Shown here: one piece after another, positions 34,357 to 45,400 of the stretch
Layout: each line of letters begins with the position of its first letter
How positions within the stretch are numbered: the stretch's first letter is position 1
Source of the DNA: Clostridiales bacterium
Lineage (GTDB): Bacteria; Bacillota; Clostridia; Saccharofermentanales; Saccharofermentanaceae
Assembly (NCBI GenBank): GCA_017509245.1
Contig: JAFWQC010000069.1
Span: 1-64,000 of the forward strand
DNA: 64,000 nt
Direction: 5' to 3'
Program-made: the position numbers and the translations under genes
The notes under the pieces: model-generated
Databases searched by the model: none
The model's input: only the letters and a program-made list of their open reading frames with translations
Told to the model about the DNA's origin: nothing

Positions 34357-35873
34357 ACTTCTTTATCCTTCTCAAACGGCAGCATGATCGAATCTGGTGA
34401 TTTCTTTCTGACATCCTCATCACCGTCCGTATAATCTTCAAGCAGCGAAGTCTCTCCGACATAATATGCCTTAAAGTCTTCGATCATTCTCTCCTCAGCG
34501 CTGCTGTTATCAAGGAGGGAATTGACTTCGATGACTCTGCCTTCTCCGGCAAAGCTTGCAATGGCAGTAGTAAGATTGATGCCCGCAGGACAGACATAAG
34601 AGCAGGAACCGCATGAGATGCATTCTCTTGCACCCTCTTCGGCGGCCTTCTGCTTAAGGCCCTGGTTGAGCATCTCGTATATTGTGTTCGGCGACAGGTT
34701 CATAGGACAGCACTCAGAGCACAGACCGCAGTGGATACAAGGGGTTCTGGGCACCTCTGCTCGTCTTACAACGGATATGACAGATGTAGTCTTTACTACA
34801 GGTGTATTCTCCGGATCCTTGATCTCGATTCCGGTAAGGCAGTTGCCCCATACGATCCTGTCGCTTCCGTTCTTTATATCCTGAGCATTTATGAGGAGTT
34901 CTGACACCGGTGTTCCGATAGGCACGAGCATGTTGTGTCCGCCAGAAGCATCGCCCGTAACGGATACGATCCTGCTCATCATCGGGATGTTGTCTGACAG
35001 TGCTTCCCAGCATGCAAGCATCGTTGAACAGTTGAAGAGCACGGCGCTGCAGGACTTCTCGATAGTCTCGCCGAGCGCGAGATTCTTGCCGTACAAAGCA
35101 CGGGCAACAAGTCTGTAATAGCCCTGCGGGAAACGTTCCCTGAAGAGCTTGATATCATATTCAAGGTCCTTGAAATCGACCTTGATCCTCTCTATTGAAT
35201 TGGCAAGAGCTATTCTTTGCTCTTTCCTGTTTTCCGAGATAAGGAAAATGCACCTGGAAGCGCCGACGGATCTCGCACATGCACTCGCCCCAAGAACAAC
35301 ATAATCCGGGTACTCTGTTATCGCAACGAGATCTGAAGTGGAATAAGGTTCGCTCTGGAGACAGTTGACAAGAAAGTCCTTAACGGTCTCTGTCCTTGCT
35401 CTTTTAAGCTTTGCTGCGGTAGGAATACCCTCTCCGCCCATTCCGCATATGCCTGCATCCCTAATGATGCCGATGGCCTCACTTGCAGAGAGCTTAAAGC
35501 CTGATCTTGGCTTCATGGAATCAAGCCTCGTACGCTTCATGTCACTTACGATCGTGACAGCAGGAGTCTGTATACCATTGGGAAGCCTTATATCGGATAT
35601 GTCTGATACCCTTCCTGAAATTCCACTGTGTACCGGAACAGAGAACGATCCCTTCTCCGGAACTCCGACGCACTGACCGACCCTGACATAGTCACCCTCT
35701 TTAACAGCCGGAACTGCAGGGACACCGTAATGCATCTTCATTGGAAGGATGATCTTCGTGGGATATACCCTCTCGAACATGATCTCCTTGACAAAAGGGG
35801 AACGCTTCGAAAAATTCAAAACGTCCCCTGTAAACAGTCCTCTGTAAAATGAATATCGCCTTCGGTCTGCCAC
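34353..35873 (-). CDS. rnfC: RnfC-like iron-sulfur/flavoprotein subunit
   Basis: 506 residues in the RnfC order: a barrel/sandwich start (KEGDYVRVGQ; GSFSVPVHSGISG), the NADH/FMN domain with GICGMGGEGIPTAAKL (about 143) and LQSEPYSTSD (about 172), an SLBB segment, then two 4Fe-4S motifs, CIHCGLCSECCP (about 379) and CISCGSCSYVCP (about 418). In Rnf complexes this subunit exchanges electrons with NADH. It heads a C-D-G-membrane protein operon without B, A or E genes in the window. Confidence 0.88.
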   Translation of the reverse strand: MADRRRYSFYRGLFTGDVLNFSKRSPFVKEIMFERVYPTKIILPMKMHYGVPAVPAVKEGDYVRVGQCVGVPEKGSFSVPVHSGISGRVSDISDIRLPNGIQTPAVTIVSDMKRTRLDSMKPRSGFKLSASEAIGIIRDAGICGMGGEGIPTAAKLKRARTETVKDFLVNCLQSEPYSTSDLVAITEYPDYVVLGASACARSVGASRCIFLISENRKEQRIALANSIERIKVDFKDLEYDIKLFRERFPQGYYRLVARALYGKNLALGETIEKSCSAVLFNCSTMLACWEALSDNIPMMSRIVSVTGDASGGHNMLVPIGTPVSELLINAQDIKNGSDRIVWGNCLTGIEIKDPENTPVVKTTSVISVVRRAEVPRTPCIHCGLCSECCPMNLSPNTIYEMLNQGLKQKAAEEGARECISCGSCSYVCPAGINLTTAIASFAGEGRVIEVNSLLDNSSAEERMIEDFKAYYVGETSLLEDYTDGDEDVRKKSPDSIMLPFEKDKEV

Positions 35874-35919
35874 TTGACTGCTCTCTCTTATCGAGAAGTA
35901 ACTTCAAGGTTCCGACTTA

Positions 35920-36972
35920 TCAGTCGGAATAGCCTTCGAGTTTCTTCGACTTAGGTGATCTGTTGAGCTTTCTGATGGCCTTTGCCTCGATCTGTCTGAT
36001 ACGCTCACGTGTAACGCCGAGCTTCTTACCGACCTGTTCCAATGTCATCGGAACGCCGTCCTTAAGGCCGAATCTCAATTCGATGACTCTTCTTTCCCTG
36101 TCTGTCAGGCCGTTGAGAGCCTGGATAAGGTCTTCCTTGAGAAGGATCCTTGCTACCTCTTCTTCAGGTGCAGCAAGCTCATCGTTGGAGATGAAGTCAA
36201 CCAGGTGGCTGTCCTCTTCCTCGCCTACAGGCTTGTCAATGGAGATAGGATCCTGTGAGATCTTCTGGATCTCTCTGATCTTTGCTTCGTCAATGCCCAT
36301 TGCATCTGCAAGTTCCTTTGTGGAAGGCTCTCTTCCGAGATCCTGAACAAGCTGACGCTGAACCCTTGTGAGCTTATTGATGGTCTCAACCATGTGAACA
36401 GGGATTCTGATCGTTCTTGCCTGATCGGCAATGGCTCTGGTAATAGCCTGACGGATCCACCATGTAGCATATGTTGAGAACTTAAATCCCTTTGTATAGT
36501 CGAACTTGTCTACAGCCTTGATGAGACCGATGTTACCTTCCTGAATGAGATCAAGAAGCGAAAGTCCGCGGTTCATGTACTTCTTGGCAATGGAGACAAC
36601 GAGTCTCAAGTTGGAATTGATAAGGAGCTCTTTAGCCTCCTCATCGCCCTTTGCCATTCTCTGGGCAATATCCTTCTCCTGTTCAGCATCGAGGAGTTCG
36701 ATCTTACCGATCTCCTTAAGATACATCTTGACCGAGTCATCTACGACATTCGCGTCATCGACGTCGCCATCAACGTCAGTATCGTCATTATCAAGATCAG
36801 GATCGTTTATCTTAACGCCGCCGTTCTCAAGCTCAGCTCTGAGATTGATCAACTCATCGGGTTCGATCTTGTAAGAATCAGTTAATGCCTCGAAATCAGT
36901 CTCTGTGAGCTGATTCTCATTCTTCTCTGCGAATTTCTTTGCCTGTGCCAGCGCCTTCTCAAATTCTGTCAT
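35920..36972 (-). CDS. rpoD: primary RNA polymerase sigma factor (RpoD/SigA)
   Basis: About 350 residues from MTEFEKAL, which follows GAGGTGAT by 6 bases. A short region 1, region 1.2 ([15 protein letters not shown]), region 2 ([39 protein letters not shown]), region 3 and region 4.2 ([17 protein letters not shown]) are all present. An acidic, aspartate-rich linker lies near residue 70. It directs housekeeping transcription. Its common partner dnaG is not next to it; the Rnf-like operon and a zinc-ribbon gene are. Confidence 0.96.
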   Translation of the reverse strand: MTEFEKALAQAKKFAEKNENQLTETDFEALTDSYKIEPDELINLRAELENGGVKINDPDLDNDDTDVDGDVDDANVVDDSVKMYLKEIGKIELLDAEQEKDIAQRMAKGDEEAKELLINSNLRLVVSIAKKYMNRGLSLLDLIQEGNIGLIKAVDKFDYTKGFKFSTYATWWIRQAITRAIADQARTIRIPVHMVETINKLTRVQRQLVQDLGREPSTKELADAMGIDEAKIREIQKISQDPISIDKPVGEEEDSHLVDFISNDELAAPEEEVARILLKEDLIQALNGLTDRERRVIELRFGLKDGVPMTLEQVGKKLGVTRERIRQIEAKAIRKLNRSPKSKKLEGYSD

Positions 36973-37045
36973 ATGATAGATCACCTCATAATATCGGTTG
37001 TAAAAATGTCTGTCAGATCAATGCCGTTTAACCGGCAGTTTGAGA

Positions 37046-37810
37046 TTATTTCTCGGTCTCTTCGGTCGGCTCAAGGATCTCAACCGGCTGCTGAACATCC
37101 TTTGTCAGACCTTCTTCGTTAATGAAAAAGACCGTGTCGGGAGTATAGATGTACATCTCGACATCGCCGGAATCCTCGCCGCGCTTGTCAGCACGGAGCT
37201 TTGCATAGTTAGAGTAAAGAGTCCTTGCCTGATCTTCGGTAACTTCGTCAGAAAGGCCGAGCCTTACATACTGGCAGGAAATTCCGTAAACATTTACCTG
37301 CTTGTATTCAAATGCAGGTGCCTCGTCTGTGCTTCCCGGTGCCTGGAGCTCGAAAATAGTATCTATATCAGCTTTGATCGAACTGGAAAGCGCCCTGCGG
37401 CTGAAGAATAACGGCAAAGAGATTGCCAGGATAACAGCCACAAGAACGACTGTACCGGCTATCATGCCGATAACAAGATTCTTAGGTGCCTTAACGTCAT
37501 TAGGAGAGATCTCGAATTCGCTTGCCTTGAGCTTCAGCTCATCAGCCTGCTTCTGCTTTGAAACCTTATCCCTGTTTACAGCCTTCCCAACGAGATCGGG
37601 CATGACGGGATTTGAATAATAATGCTTTGCACCTTCCTGCTTCTCGAACTTCTCGTTCTTGAACTCGTATGCGGAAGGATTCTCAAGAATCTCAGCTGCC
37701 TCTTTGGAGGGAAAAACACAATTACAGAAAACGCACTCACAGAGTTCTTCTCTGTCATCATACATAACCAGCGAACCGCAGTTCCTGCACATACCTTGTT
37801 TAGTCGCCAT
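37046..37810 (-). CDS. zinc-ribbon membrane protein
   Basis: 254 residues. An N-terminal zinc ribbon (CRNCGSLVMYDDREELCECVFCNC) is followed by a charged linker, one membrane helix (about 113-135), and an outside domain of about 110 residues. The layout is common in Clostridia for proteins of unknown role. It lies directly upstream of rpoD on the same strand, 73 bases away. Confidence 0.75.
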   Translation of the reverse strand: MATKQGMCRNCGSLVMYDDREELCECVFCNCVFPSKEAAEILENPSAYEFKNEKFEKQEGAKHYYSNPVMPDLVGKAVNRDKVSKQKQADELKLKASEFEISPNDVKAPKNLVIGMIAGTVVLVAVILAISLPLFFSRRALSSSIKADIDTIFELQAPGSTDEAPAFEYKQVNVYGISCQYVRLGLSDEVTEDQARTLYSNYAKLRADKRGEDSGDVEMYIYTPDTVFFINEEGLTKDVQQPVEILEPTEETEK

Positions 37811-38062
37811 TAAATATTTGTCCTTTTGTCATTAAGTATGCGCTTTAAGCAAATCCGCATCCTACTTACGAACCAGGGATAAAGATGAAAACGAGCCGTA
37901 AACACGGCATACCCTCTCTTGTAGGCATAGTTCTACTTATAGCAATCGTAAATTATAATATGCTAACAAAGAATCGTCAAGCATAATTTATTAATTGCTT
38001 GACACCTGTGTCTTCCCGTCTGTATTATTCTTCCTATCAGCAAAACGAACGAGGTCTTTTAC

Positions 38063-38590
38063 GTGCCAACCCGCAGATCCAGATTATACCCTGACTTCAA
38101 GCCTTCCACCGAACAGGAGAAGTTCATGCTCGAAGCCATCAAGGAAGCCGAGAAAGCGATCGATCTCGGCGAATGTCCCATCGGCTGCGTCATCGTAAAG
38201 GACGGAAAAGTATTTGTCAGGGCTCACAATCTCCGCCTCACCAGAGGAAATGCAATAGCCCACGCGGAAGTCATCGCAATAGACAAAGCCTGCAAAAAGC
38301 TGGGCGACTGGAGACTTGAGGACATGGACATGTATGTCACTCTCGAACCTTGCACCATGTGCTCGGGTGCTATTATCCAGTCAAGGATACGCAAGGTCTA
38401 CTTCGGAGCTTATGAGCCCAAGAGCGGCGCCGTGGTCTCCTGCAATGATATTTTCGAGGTATCGCACGGACATAATCACAAGGTCGAATTTGAAGGCGGC
38501 ATCATGGAAAAGGAATGCTCCAAGATGATGCTCGACTTTTTCCGCGCGATCAGGAAAAGAGACGCCGGGAAGAAACGCTCAGGCCGCTAG
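38063..38590 (+). CDS. tadA: tRNA adenosine(34) deaminase TadA
   Basis: 175 residues. The zinc deaminase motifs HAEVIAID (about residue 73) and EPCTMCSGAI (about residue 98) with PIGCVIV before them identify TadA, which makes inosine at the wobble position of tRNA-Arg(ACG). The start is a GTG at 38063, about 9 bases after AACGAGG; a shorter start at an internal ATG (MLEAIKEAEKA) would still keep the core. It converges with addA, overlapping by 4 bases. Confidence 0.93.
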   Translation: MPTRRSRLYPDFKPSTEQEKFMLEAIKEAEKAIDLGECPIGCVIVKDGKVFVRAHNLRLTRGNAIAHAEVIAIDKACKKLGDWRLEDMDMYVTLEPCTMCSGAIIQSRIRKVYFGAYEPKSGAVVSCNDIFEVSHGHNHKVEFEGGIMEKECSKMMLDFFRAIRKRDAGKKRSGR

Positions 38591-41500
38591 ACCTCAACAA
38601 ACTCACCATAACGGACCAGATATAGAAGCTTATGGGCGACTTTCAGGCCCTCCTCTTCGACTGCCGCAGCATAGCTGTTAAGCTGGAATGCGTGTCTTCC
38701 CTTAGCTTCATTTGCGCGCTCTTCAGGGCTTCCGCCTCCTAAGCGGTCGGTCTTATAGTCAAGGATCGTATATCCTTCATCTGTCTTATAGATCAGGTCA
38801 ATGATTCCCTGAACGAGAGCTGAATCGCCCTTGTCGCCGTCAATGTAGACAGAGAAAACGATCGGCTTCTCGGATCTTGCCGTTCCCTCATCAAAGCTTC
38901 TGATAATGTCCTCACATCTGCTGCTATTGCAGAAAGCCAGGATCCCGTTCTTAAATGAATCAGCGACTTCCAAAGCATTTTCGCGGGTGCAGATATTCAG
39001 ATAACCTTCATCGATCAGGGCACCAACCTCATCCTCAAATGAGACTTTTCCTGACCTGATACCTTCAAGATCGATAAATCTCATGATCCTGTGAAGGATG
39101 GTACCCTTATTTGCCGCAGTGAGCATCGATATGTTGGTGCTCTCAAAATCATCGGTGCTCCTGATCTCCAGATCGACATGTGTCGTGTCCGAAGGTTTTC
39201 CGCCGCCGGCAATTCCCGTTACGGAGACCTTGAACGGTATATCAACGCTTTCCTGATATTCATACTCAGGCAGCAAGAGTTTACCGTCGCCGTCAAACTT
39301 CGGCTTATCCAGCTGAGGTTCTTCCTTCTTCTGTTCAGGAGATGCCGCTGCCTGTGCTTTATGGGCTTCGTAAACTGCGGCGATCTCATCGGCAGGAACT
39401 ACAACCACTTCATAACCCAAGTCCCTGTTGCCTTCCAGATCAGTAAACGGGATCACATCCGTGGGTTTTAAGTCTCCGGAACGCGCCAGTTCCCTTAATG
39501 TATCTCCGCCCTCGCTTCTTGCCAGAGCGCTGAAAAGGCAATACGGAAGCTTCATGTCGCCTGCAAGCCAGTGACGCTTGTCAAAAGCTTTCCCTTTGTA
39601 GCCTGAAGCCTGCGAAAAAGCTCTGCGCAGAGGTCCTGTACCCTTGTCATCATCAACATCGCATGTGGATATGACAGAGAGGTTTTCCTCGGCTCTTGTC
39701 AGGGCAACATAAACAAGTCTTACAGTCTCGGCGTTAGTCTGAAGCCTCATCTTCATCTTGTAAACATACTGTTCGAAAGAATGCGTTCTGATTATGTTCT
39801 CAGGGTCATAGTCTTCAGTGAAGAACCCGTCATCACGGTCGAACATTATACTTGAGAGCTTATCTTTATTCTCATCCTGGCCGCCTGTAGCCACAAGGAT
39901 CACAAACGGGAATTCAAGACCTTTACTCTTGTGGACAGTCATTGTGGTTATCTTGTTTTTGCTTGCATCAGTCACTTCGATATCGGCCTTTTTGATATGG
40001 ATCTTCATCTGCTCGAGTTCAGCAGCAATACCCGATATGTCTGAGCCTCTCCTCTTGAAGTTGCCGGAAAGCCAGTCCTTAAAAACATCAAACTTGCTGC
40101 TGTCATTCTCCCTTGCTTCGACAGTAGCTTTAATTCCCGTCTCACGGTAGATCATCTCTGTTATGTCATCTATATCCGCTACCATCGCGCTCATCCTGAT
40201 CCTGTCGAAAACATCAATAAAATCGCGGATCTTCAGCGCAAGCAGCGAATCATTTTTCTCTGCAAAAACGCGGAGCCTTAACATCAAGGGTTCTTTTTCG
40301 AGCGAGGGGGCGTCAAGCTCATGGATAAACACCTGCACTTCGGCCAGTTCATCGACTGTAAAATTCGAGAACCTGTAATTCGACAGCATGACGCCTGCCA
40401 GATACTCATCCCTGTATTCATTACCCAGGCATATCAGGAAATTGATGAGCCTGTGTATATCCATGTCCTCGAAAACATCAGTCGTAAATCTGCCGGCAGC
40501 TTCGATCTTCCTGCCGTCACTTAAAGTACAGCCGTTCAGATACCGTGCGATCTGCTCAGCCTGATTGTTTGAAGCGGTAAGAACGCATATGTCTTTAAAA
40601 TCCGTTTTGCTCCCGTCGATCCTCGTGCACTCTTCAAGGTAACGCCTGATCTCCTTTTCGACAGCGACAAAAACAGCTTTGGTATTCGGTTTGGTCTTAT
40701 CTCCGTCATCAGAATCCGGCACGCCCTTATCCGTGATCACTATGCGCGGCCTGGCACCATGCCTCGTCTCAGACGCCTTGCTCAAGCGCTGGCCTTCATC
40801 GTATTCGATCTCTGAAGCGCTCTCGCTCATTATCTGATCGAAAACATAATTTGCAAAAGCAAGTATCTCACAAGTGCTTCTGTGGTTTTCCCTCAGGAAG
40901 AATACCTTTCCCGGCTCTTTGCCGGAATCGTAACCCTTCATTCTCGTCTTGAAGATCTGAGGGTCGGCAAAACGGAACTTATAGATGCTCTGCTTAATAT
41001 CACCAACGCGGAAAACATTTCCTTCAGGGCGCTCAAACGTGCTGATTACCGTATCCTGAAGCCTTGTATTATCCTGATACTCGTCAACAAAGATCTCGCT
41101 GAATTTTTCACGGTAAAACATCGCTGCTTCACCCATATAAAACGTCTTATTACCGCGCTGTTCCTGCTCACCTGTCTTCAGGATCGCGTAAGCAGTATGC
41201 TCAAGATCCGAGTAGTCCATTCCGTGAACGGCATTTTTAGCCCTGGCATAAAGTTCATCTGTTTTCTTAAGGAGTTCAACAAAGCAGCGCACCGCTTCAG
41301 TACCGGCCTTCTGGTTCTTCAGGATGTCATCTTTCTTAAGCCCCACAAGGTCACAGTATTCGGGCGGAAGATCGTAAAGATTATCGTATTTTGAGTCGTT
41401 CCATTTGCCGGGATCAAAGAAGTGCCTTAGCGATACCAGTGCAAGGAAAGGCTTATCGTCGCCGTTAAAATCCGCACCGGAGAAAATGTTCTTATATTTA

Positions 41501-42444
41501 AGTCCGGCAAATGCCTTCAAAGGCTCAAGACACTCAAAGAAATCCACACCTTTATGCGAACCATAGGCATCAACGATACCGTCTATACAAGAGGTGATCT
41601 CATCGATAAATTCGCTGTTGGAATACTCTTCAACTATCTGATATTTCTCATGAGCCTCAAGCACAGAATTAAAATCACCGCTTAAGAGGATCTCTCTCAT
41701 TCCGGACAAATATTCAACTATTTCAAGAGGGATCTTCTCAGGCTCAAAATAAGCATTTCCCCCTGCCTGTCCGTCGAAATACATTACTTCGTTCTTTGAA
41801 TCGCGGAGCTCGCGCTTCTCAAGGCTTTCGGTGCACTTTTCGAGATAATCAGGCAGGCTTCGCAAAGTCTTATAGATGCCTGTGACGATTCCCGTAAGCG
41901 ACATATCATTTCTGCCGTCGCCGAAACGCCTCGTAAACCTTATAAACGGGTCATCTTCAGATTGGCAGGCTTTATACAATTCCCTTATCGCAGCCTCCAC
42001 TGAAGACTGGAGGAGGATATCCTGCTCACTGTCACTTATTATCCTGCATGAAGGATCCGTAAACTCAGCCATCGGACCGTCTTCAATGAGATATCCCTTC
42101 TCTTTGATCACACGGGAACAGAAACCGTGCATCGTCTGAATATATGCATTCGGCAGAAGATCGATCTGCGACGACAGACGTTCAGCCAATTCCTTATCGC
42201 CGGAACTGACCGCACTGTTCCTCAAATCCCTTAACCTGTCTTCGATCTTATCCGCCATGTGGGCAGCAGCATCTTCCGTGAAAGTAACAACAAGCATCTT
42301 ATCGACTGAAAGAGTTCCCTTCACCACTTCATCGCCTATCCTTGCGGTGAGAACGGTAGTCTTACCGGATCCTGCAGACGCGGAAACGAGATTGTTATTG
42401 ATACCTGCATCAATGATCATTTGCTGTTCATCAGAAAATCTCAT
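38587..42444 (-). CDS. addA: AddA helicase-nuclease subunit
   Basis: 1285 residues. UvrD-type helicase with Walker A ASAGSGKTT (about 22-30), VDEYQDNT, GDIKQSIYKFR and VALTRAEENL, then the RecB-type nuclease end with YTILDYKTDRL near residue 1230. With AddB it processes double-strand ends and responds to Chi. The start overlaps the stop of addB by 4 bases, so both are made together in a fixed ratio. Confidence 0.96.
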   Translation of the reverse strand: MRFSDEQQMIIDAGINNNLVSASAGSGKTTVLTARIGDEVVKGTLSVDKMLVVTFTEDAAAHMADKIEDRLRDLRNSAVSSGDKELAERLSSQIDLLPNAYIQTMHGFCSRVIKEKGYLIEDGPMAEFTDPSCRIISDSEQDILLQSSVEAAIRELYKACQSEDDPFIRFTRRFGDGRNDMSLTGIVTGIYKTLRSLPDYLEKCTESLEKRELRDSKNEVMYFDGQAGGNAYFEPEKIPLEIVEYLSGMREILLSGDFNSVLEAHEKYQIVEEYSNSEFIDEITSCIDGIVDAYGSHKGVDFFECLEPLKAFAGLKYKNIFSGADFNGDDKPFLALVSLRHFFDPGKWNDSKYDNLYDLPPEYCDLVGLKKDDILKNQKAGTEAVRCFVELLKKTDELYARAKNAVHGMDYSDLEHTAYAILKTGEQEQRGNKTFYMGEAAMFYREKFSEIFVDEYQDNTRLQDTVISTFERPEGNVFRVGDIKQSIYKFRFADPQIFKTRMKGYDSGKEPGKVFFLRENHRSTCEILAFANYVFDQIMSESASEIEYDEGQRLSKASETRHGARPRIVITDKGVPDSDDGDKTKPNTKAVFVAVEKEIRRYLEECTRIDGSKTDFKDICVLTASNNQAEQIARYLNGCTLSDGRKIEAAGRFTTDVFEDMDIHRLINFLICLGNEYRDEYLAGVMLSNYRFSNFTVDELAEVQVFIHELDAPSLEKEPLMLRLRVFAEKNDSLLALKIRDFIDVFDRIRMSAMVADIDDITEMIYRETGIKATVEARENDSSKFDVFKDWLSGNFKRRGSDISGIAAELEQMKIHIKKADIEVTDASKNKITTMTVHKSKGLEFPFVILVATGGQDENKDKLSSIMFDRDDGFFTEDYDPENIIRTHSFEQYVYKMKMRLQTNAETVRLVYVALTRAEENLSVISTCDVDDDKGTGPLRRAFSQASGYKGKAFDKRHWLAGDMKLPYCLFSALARSEGGDTLRELARSGDLKPTDVIPFTDLEGNRDLGYEVVVVPADEIAAVYEAHKAQAAASPEQKKEEPQLDKPKFDGDGKLLLPEYEYQESVDIPFKVSVTGIAGGGKPSDTTHVDLEIRSTDDFESTNISMLTAANKGTILHRIMRFIDLEGIRSGKVSFEDEVGALIDEGYLNICTRENALEVADSFKNGILAFCNSSRCEDIIRSFDEGTARSEKPIVFSVYIDGDKGDSALVQGIIDLIYKTDEGYTILDYKTDRLGGGSPEERANEAKGRHAFQLNSYAAAVEEEGLKVAHKLLYLVRYGEFVEV

Positions 42445-45400
42445 GACTCCGCCTCCTTTCCTTCAATGCTGCCGTTCGTTTTCTCAAGGATATCCTTCAT
42501 GGCCAGGATCGTGCGCTTATCGCTTCTCCTCATCGATGTATCCGCGCCGATCGCTTTGGTGACATCATCATAACCGTAGTCTTTCCTGTCTTTCCCGCTC
42601 TTTGTGGGAGTCAGGGCTTTCTCACAGTTTTTGACTATGGTTTCATATTCGCTCTTGCTTCCGGTATTAAGCTGCCCACGGCTCTTCGGATGCGAAGGAT
42701 CATTGCCGCAAAAGCCTCTGAAGGGACACGAACCGCAGGACTTGAGATTCGGTATTGCAGTAACTGAATCTGCTTTTCCTCCGCTTATCTGGTCAACGCT
42801 TTCCCTGATTATGTATTTGGAATAATCGACAGCTATCTTCATCGCTTCTTCGTTATATCCGGCAAGCTTGGGCTCGCACACCAGCGGACTGTTGTCGGCA
42901 TTGGCCTTAAGACCTACAAGCACATAGCCGTAATCATCAATTACAGCTGTCTTTCCTTCACTTGTATTCTTATCAAGGACCGCTCCCGAATAGACCGGAA
43001 GCTGGATCTGGATACCATTCAAAAGTTCAGATGTATCAACGTTCTTATCGCCGCTCTTATAGTCAATAGTCCTGATATGGACCTTACCGCTTTCATCGGT
43101 CTTTACGTCATATCTGTCGATATATCCTTTGAAGTTCAGGTCTATTCCCTCATAAGGAATATCCAAAACAAGATTATCCTTTCCAATTGCTTCCTCGATT
43201 CCTTCAGGAACAAAACCGGTATTGACCGAATCAGAAAGGATGTCCCTGAACATCTTGCTGAACATCCTGCGTAGCTTCGCATATGTATCCATCTCAAAGG
43301 CCTTGTCCACAGGATTACCGTCTGCATCAACAGAACCATAATCAGACCTGACCTTTGCTGAAGCTTTAAGGCACCTGTCTGCAAATGCTTCGTATTTTTC
43401 CTTATTTTCGAGCAGGTCGTTTGCAAGCTCCTTAAACTTGGCAGGATCTTTCCCGCTGTCATCACGCAGGGTCCTGTAAGCCTCTTCAAACATGCCATGG
43501 ATAAGGCTTCCGAACAAATTCGGTCTTATCTCGGTGTTGTCTTCCCTCTCGTCGATCCTGAGAGTTCGCTTCATCATGTATTGGAAAGCGCACTGTCTGA
43601 AGCTTTCGATCGAAGAAACGCTCGCAAAAATGGCTTTGGTCCTGCCTCCGCCGGGCTTTTTCACTGTAAGAAGCCTGGACATGATATCCTGCGGTATCCT
43701 TGCATTCTCGCAATCATGCCTGAACTTAACAGGCTGCCCGGATATCGGATTCCTGAACGTGTTTACGATGTGGTATTTATCGCCTGCATATTTCTCCAGG
43801 TGCTCGAAAACACGGCTCTTCGGCTTCCCGTACTCATGTACCATGTATATCATGTCCGTAGCAGCGCCAAGATCAAGGCAGGCCGTGACGAATTCCTCAC
43901 GCATCCTGCTCTCAGCCTTGTCGGGAAGATTAATATTCTCGTGAGATGATGACAGGTCCTTAAGTTCCTTGCTGCTCAAAAGGCCTTCCCTCATCCTCGA
44001 ATAAGGGAAATTATCCTTCTGTGCACCTACGATAAACAGCACTTTGCACGGTGTAACGAAAGCATGTTCAGGCGTCGTTATCTCAATGGAGTCGACCTTC
44101 AGCGGGATCGTGCCCTCAGTGCGGTTCCTCATGTCAGTCCTGATCATCGAAGCGAAATCTTTCTGCTCGATCTCGCACTCATTCAACGGGTGCCTGCAGC
44201 TCATCAGAAGATTTACAAGCTCGTCATAACCCCTTACAAGCGCTACTGCCGAAGAGCTGTCTCCCCTGCTGATGAATTCATCTCTCAAAAGTTCGATATA
44301 ACCGTGCACTTCATTAAGGAAATCAAGGCACTTTTCCGCTTTGCCGGATAATTTCCTCTCACTTCTGACCGCTTCACAGGAAGCCTTGAGCGACATCAGC
44401 TTACCCTTAATGACGTATTCATAAAAGAATCTGCCGGCCTCTTCAAAGCCTTCCTCTCGACCGGGCACAGTACCCTTCTTGATCCATATCCTGTATTTGC
44501 CTTCAGGATCTATATACGCATTCTCATCAAAAAGTCTTCCGGCATCCGTGATATTCTTTGCAAAGCAATAGTTCTCAAAACTGTCAGCTATATAAGGCGG
44601 CACACAGAGCATGCCCGAACGCATGGCCTTCATGACCAGTTCAAGCTGATAATTTCCCGCCGGAAGTTCGAGCAACACCTGGATCATGTAAGGAACTACA
44701 GTGCCGCCCAATGCAATCTTACGGTCAATAAACACATCCAGACCATATATCTCAGCGGTGCTCCTCATTCTGGCGGTGATATCCTCGTTGCAGCACACGA
44801 TCCTTATATCGCGGTACCTGTAGCCGTGATTCCTTGTAAGATCAATGATCTCGCTGAAGATATATCCTACCCTGTCATCGATACCCGCAAGCTCGGCAAG
44901 CCTTACCCTGCCTTCGGCCTGAACCTCAGGCTTAAGATCTGCCGCGAAGCCGTAAACGATATCTTTAATCACACTCCCGCTGTCATCCACAGGAAGTTCT
45001 TCGCCCTTCGCGCCCATGCCTTCAAGCATGGCCTTGAATTCCTCTCCGGTCTTATAAACAGATGTATACTGCGTGCCGCTGCCGCCTGTAAGCACATTAA
45101 ATTCAATGTCGCATCCGAAATCAGACAGGAGCGAGACAAGACGTATCTCCTTCGGCGTAAGCATGCGCGTTGCACCGAAGCCGGTAAAGACGATCTTAGA
45201 ATTCTTCAAAGAATCAAGGCCGCTCCTTCTGCGCTTATTCCTGCCGTCAGCCATCGCGGCACTGAGCTTATCGCATGCAAGTGCTATGGGCTCTCTTAAC
45301 AGGTTAAGTCCATGCTCCTCATTCATATCTTCAAGCTTACTCATTATGAGATGAAGATCCTTAAGTTTCTTGAGGAATGACTGTGAGACAGTATTGTTAT

